A stretch of DNA of 10,520 nt from Succinatimonas sp. UBA6849. Lineage in GTDB: Bacteria > Pseudomonadota > Gammaproteobacteria > Enterobacterales > Succinivibrionaceae. Below the pieces are notes generated by a model. The model was given only the letters and a program-made list of their open reading frames with translations. It had not been told where the DNA came from and did not search any database. The position numbers were made by a program, and so were the translations under genes. Positions 7,262-10,520 of the stretch are shown here, piece by piece. The stretch lies in contig DKDL01000100.1 in NCBI GenBank assembly GCA_002449335.1, positions 1,912-12,431 on the forward strand. The letters run 5' to 3'. The first letter of the stretch is position 1. The number at the start of each line of letters is the position of its first letter.

Positions 7262-8152
7262 TCAGCTTCTTTTCTTTTTTAAACTAATCTGCGTCATGAT
7301 TACAGCAATAAACATTAAAATAGCACCAAGTACTTCTCTTTGTGTCATAACTTCTTTTAAGAATAAAACACCAAAAACAGCACCCATTACAGATTCCAAT
7401 GACATAATTAAAGAGGCAATAGAAGGGTTAATCCCTCTTTGACCTACAACCTGAAGTGTATAGGCAACGCCGTTTGACATGATGCCTACATAGAGTAGAG
7501 CAGGTAGGGCTAAATACAGGTTATCAAGAGTAGGAACTCCTGTAATTAACATCATGATAAGCCCCATAAAGGATGCAGAAAAGAACTGACCACAGGATAA
7601 CATCACACCGTCTACATAATTTACAAAGTATGAAATTACTAAGATATGGAATGCAAAGCCTATAGCACAAAGAATAACTAAGGTATCACCCAATTGCAGA
7701 CTGAAGCTTCCATGCATGCACAGCAAGTACAGACCAACACAGGATACGATTACAGAGATGGCAATTTTTACAGTTAATTTGTGACCTGCAAAGATACCTA
7801 TGATAGGTACAAATACCATATATAAAGAGGTAATAAAACTTGCCTTATTTACATCTGTATAAACAAGTCCAAACTGCTGAAATGATTCTGATAAGATTAA
7901 AAAGAAACCGCAGCAGATAGAGCCTAACAACAGCATCTTTGGAGAGTTCTTTTTAGGTGCTTTACCTAGCTTTAAGTTAATCTTATTTAAAGAGTAAATT
8001 ACCGGTATTAAAAATAAACCTCCGATTAAGGTTCTAAAAAAGGTAAATGCAAAAGGGGAAATGTGGCTGATACCAAGCTTTTGTCCTACAAAACCTGAGC
8101 CCCAGATTGTAGCGGTAATGAAAAGTAATAGATACTGTCTTAATTCAAACAT
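7262..8152 (-). CDS. EamA/DMT-superfamily transporter
   Basis: This inner-membrane protein of 296 residues has about ten hydrophobic helices in two EamA repeats. The first repeat carries IWGSGFVGQKLG (16-27) and PFAFTFFR with Arg40. The second ends with the very typical SLIMSLESVMGAVFGVLFLKE (Glu253, Glu267). DMT proteins of this class mostly export amino acids or other small metabolites; the substrate cannot be read here. An upstream in-frame ATG at 8182 would add ten residues. I prefer the Met at 8152 because a perfect TATAAT lies only 2 nt before the upstream ATG, which would put the transcript start inside or after it, and because AAGG lies 11 nt before 8152. The C-terminus is a basic KKKRS tail. 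The gene is divergent from the acyltransferase and upstream of metG, but separated from metG by a strong terminator. Confidence 0.92.
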   Translation of the reverse strand: MFELRQYLLLFITATIWGSGFVGQKLGISHISPFAFTFFRTLIGGLFLIPVIYSLNKINLKLGKAPKKNSPKMLLLGSICCGFFLILSESFQQFGLVYTDVNKASFITSLYMVFVPIIGIFAGHKLTVKIAISVIVSCVGLYLLCMHGSFSLQLGDTLVILCAIGFAFHILVISYFVNYVDGVMLSCGQFFSASFMGLIMMLITGVPTLDNLYLALPALLYVGIMSNGVAYTLQVVGQRGINPSIASLIMSLESVMGAVFGVLFLKEVMTQREVLGAILMFIAVIMTQISLKKKRS

Positions 8153-8184
8153 TTTGTTATGAGCCTTATTCATTGAGTGCATCG

Positions 8185-8190
8185 ATTATA
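8185..8190 (-). promoter_or_regulatory. -10 box of the EamA gene
   Basis: The minus strand reads TATAAT here, a full match to the sigma70 -10 consensus. No good -35 lies 16-18 nt upstream; the region there reads around CGTTTT. The predicted transcript start is near 8178, which supports the start codon at 8152 for the transporter. Confidence 0.45.
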
Positions 8191-8304
8191 TATCATCAAA
8201 TCGAGCAAAACGTAGTATGTAGCTATTTGCACAATATAAGACCCTTAAAAGGTTGCCATTTCAGTTTAAAAATAATGTTTGCTCTTAACAAAGATATTTC
8301 TTAA

Positions 8305-8333
8305 TTGCGAATGAAATGCAGTTAGTTTATTAT
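8305..8333 (+). promoter_or_regulatory. Sigma70 promoter of the acyltransferase
   Basis: TTGCGA (8305-8310) and TATTAT (8328-8333) are spaced by exactly 17 nt, matching 4 of 6 and 5 of 6 consensus bases. The -10 is 30 nt before the ATG at 8364, and AGG at 8353-8355 gives a ribosome binding site 8 nt before that ATG. The intact promoter and binding site suggest that the gene is live rather than a decaying pseudogene. Confidence 0.5.
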
Positions 8334-8363
8334 ATTTTCACTTAATCTTTGTAGGTTTAAAAA

Positions 8364-10520
8364 ATGAGTAACAGTATATTTAATATTCTGCCTGGGGGGG
8401 GGTAAAACACGGTTACCGCTCCGATATCGATGGCTTAAGGGCCATAGCTTGCCTTGCAGTTGTAATCTTTCATGCCTTTCCAAATTACCTTAAAGGCGGT
8501 TTTGTCGGTGTTGATATTTTCTTTGTCATCTCTGGCTTCTTAATTTCATCTATTCTTTATAGAAATCTCTTTAATGCAGATGCTCCAGGTAGAGTCAACA
8601 TTGTTGATTTCTACATCAGACGTGTAAGACGTATCTTTCCGGCATTACTTGCTGTTTTAATTACCTCTTTAATCTTAGGTTGGTTTGTATTATTACCTGA
8701 AGAATACAAGTTATTAGGTAAACATACATTAGGAGGTGCAACATACATCAATAATTTCATGCTCTACAAAGAGTCAGGTGATTACTTTAATGCAGCATCT
8801 AATGCCAAGCCATTATTACACTTATGGTCATTAGGTGTTGAAGAACAGTTCTACTTAATTTTTCCTATAATCTTATGGTTAGTCTATAAGACAAATTTAA
8901 ACTTTGTACTGTGCTTAACTGTGTTTACAGTAGTTTCTTTTGCATTAAACAGAAACGGAGTTAACCATAATCAGCAAACATCTGCATTCTACCTACCTTG
9001 GTGCAGATTCTGGGAGTTAAGTATCGGTGCCATCTTAGCCTATACAGTTAATTACCATAAAGAGCTTGTAGAAAAAACAAAAACTCTAATTACGGATAAT
9101 GTTGTTGCAGATACTATATCCAAGTTTATTTTCAGAAATAGTAATGACGATTTAAGACGCAATTTAGTTAACAACTTAATCTCAATTACAGGTCTTGTTA
9201 CTATCATCTACGGTATCGCTACCATCAATAATGATATTACCTTCCCAGGTACCAAAGCATTAATTCCTGTATTTGGTGCGCTAATGATTATTGGAGCAGG
9301 CAAAACTGCAGTAATAAACAAATACATTCTCTCTAATAGGGTAATGGTATTTTTAGGACTTATCAGTTATCCATTGTACCTGTGGCACTGGCCATTGCTA
9401 TCATTAGCTTATATCTGCGAAGGTCAGATGCCTGTCGCATGGATCAGAGTTGTTGCTGTTGTAATTGCAATTGTTCTTGCAACTTTAACTTACTTTGTAA
9501 TTGAGCCTCCATTAAGATATGGCAGTCATTCTAAGACTAAAGCTGTTGGTCTGTTTGTCACCTTACTTGTTGTTGGTGGTTTTGGTCTTTTTATATTTAG
9601 AAATAACGGATTTCCAGCTAGATTTAATGCATTTCCATATGAATTTAGAACATATATGATTTGGAATAAAGATATGTTCAACTCATCATTTAGTCATTTT
9701 AAGGATGACAAACTAAAGAAAACAGTTAACAATCTTTGGACCAAAGTTGATACCTGTATAAAGGATTATCCAGATTGGAATTCTTTTGATCATAGATGCT
9801 ACATGGAATCAGATCGAAACAAAGTTAAGTTTGTTTTAATTGGAGATTCACATGCTGGTAACTTGGTATATGGCTTACAAAAGCTAACTGAAAACACCAA
9901 TATTGGTTTTGATTCTTATCAGTGGTCAATGACCATCCCTTTGTATGGATTTATGTCCCAGACTCATAGAGAAAATGGGCAGATTTGGGTTAAGGGCAGT
10001 GATCTTATGTTTAGAGCATATAACACTGAGGCATTAAATCCGAATATTAAACTGTTTGTTTTAGGTCATACTCCAATTGTTTCATACGGAGATATGACTG
10101 ACAAGTTAGATGACAACACTAATTCAAAATCACCGCTTGATAAATACAGAACAGGAATGAAAAGAACTGTTGATTTTTTAACATCACATGGCAAGAAAGT
10201 TCTATTTGTTCTTGACAATCCTCCATTACCTTTTGAACCAAACTCATGTATGAAGAGACCATTTTCTTTAACCAATCGTAATTGCTCTTTTAAACGAGAT
10301 ATTTATGATAATAATGAGGCATACAAAACATATAACCAAGCAGTAAAAGAGATAGCATCAACAAATTCTAATGTACAATACATTGATCTATCCAATCTTC
10401 TGTGTGATAACCAGAATTGTCATGCAATTATGAATAATGACATTTTGTATGCCGATGGAGGACACACTAATTTAAGAGGATCAGAAGTCTTTGGCGAATA
10501 TGTTTACAAGAAGATTAAAG
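8364..10520 (+). CDS. OafA-like acyltransferase with SGNH domain; frame broken at a G9 tract (phase OFF), 3' end outside window
   Basis: The protein is an acyltransferase-3 family membrane enzyme fused to an SGNH domain, the OafA type that adds acetyl or other acyl groups to surface polysaccharide, O-antigen or peptidoglycan. From ATG 8364 the first 13 codons end in three glycines and then TAA 8403-8405. The main frame (from 8402) is open to the window edge without a start before residue 133 or so. One extra G joins both parts. Numbered in that joined form: YRSDIDGLRA (18-27), catalytic-type His37 in IFHAF, GGFVGVDIFFVISGFL, the RxxR-type RRVRR (86-90), LWSLGVEEQF (154-163), YLWHWPL (around 342), SGNH block I GDSH (494-497), and block V DGGH (698-701). 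All key residues are present, so selection has kept the gene. At least 719 residues are encoded; little should be missing at the C-terminus. Confidence 0.9.
8394..8402 (+). repeat. Homopolymeric G9 tract at acyltransferase codons 11-13
   Basis: Nine consecutive Gs occur in AT-rich DNA, ten codons after the start of a surface-modifying enzyme. It is the only G or C run of this length in the window. Such tracts change length by slipped-strand mispairing. Lengths of 7, 10 or 13 give the full enzyme. Nine gives a stop right after Gly13, and eight leads to a stop at 8491-8493. The state shown here is OFF. Confidence 0.85.

Noticed and set aside
7227..7442. 71-codon plus-strand frame
   Set aside because: Mostly antisense to the EamA C-terminus; hydrophobic content only mirrors the membrane protein.
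8394..8405. Programmed ribosomal frameshift at the G tract instead of phase variation
   Set aside because: A G run before a stop could allow slippage, but there is no downstream stimulator that I can see, and the position near the start codon of a surface-modifying enzyme fits DNA slippage better. Not fully excluded.
10066..10275. 69-codon minus-strand frame
   Set aside because: Antisense shadow within the SGNH domain of the acyltransferase.

Overview
The window looks like a low-GC gammaproteobacterial chromosome segment. The best clue is the methionyl-tRNA synthetase, which has the Escherichia coli layout: a four-cysteine zinc knuckle and a fused C-terminal tRNA-binding domain. Succinivibrionaceae-like gut or rumen bacteria are my best guess, because they combine such core genes with AT-rich DNA and AAA-ATPase-like/PD-(D/E)XK proteins. 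That placement is inference. I see no tRNA, rRNA, CRISPR array or transposase.

Left part (2-1653, plus strand): a two-gene anti-phage-type pair. It consists of the C-terminal part of an AAA_21/AbiLi/RloA-like ATPase that enters from beyond the left edge, then a RloB/AbiLii-like TOPRIM-type partner 2 nt downstream. The partner gene is broken by one in-frame TAA; 61 more codons stay open in the same frame up to the natural-looking stop. A strong hairpin followed by five Ts lies inside this stranded 3' part. Convergent to the pair (1699-3324, minus) is an AAA-ATPase-like/PD-(D/E)XK protein of unknown role.

Middle (3399-8152, minus strand): a NorM-type MATE exporter, metG, and an EamA/DMT-family transporter, read right to left as EamA, metG, MATE. 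A GC-rich hairpin ends metG just before the MATE start codon. A perfect 11-bp stem followed by eight Ts ends the EamA transcript. The metG promoter probably lies between that terminator and metG.

Right part (8305-10520, plus strand): a promoter, ribosome binding site and ATG lead into an OafA-like acyltransferase with ten-odd membrane helices and a C-terminal SGNH domain, running off the right edge. A run of nine Gs interrupts it ten codons after the ATG. With nine Gs the frame hits TAA at once; with ten (or seven) it joins the full acyltransferase frame, which is open for more than 700 codons. This is the layout of a phase-variable contingency locus caught in the OFF state, and it is the most notable element of the window. 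If real, the cell would switch a surface-glycan acyl modification on and off by slippage in the G tract.
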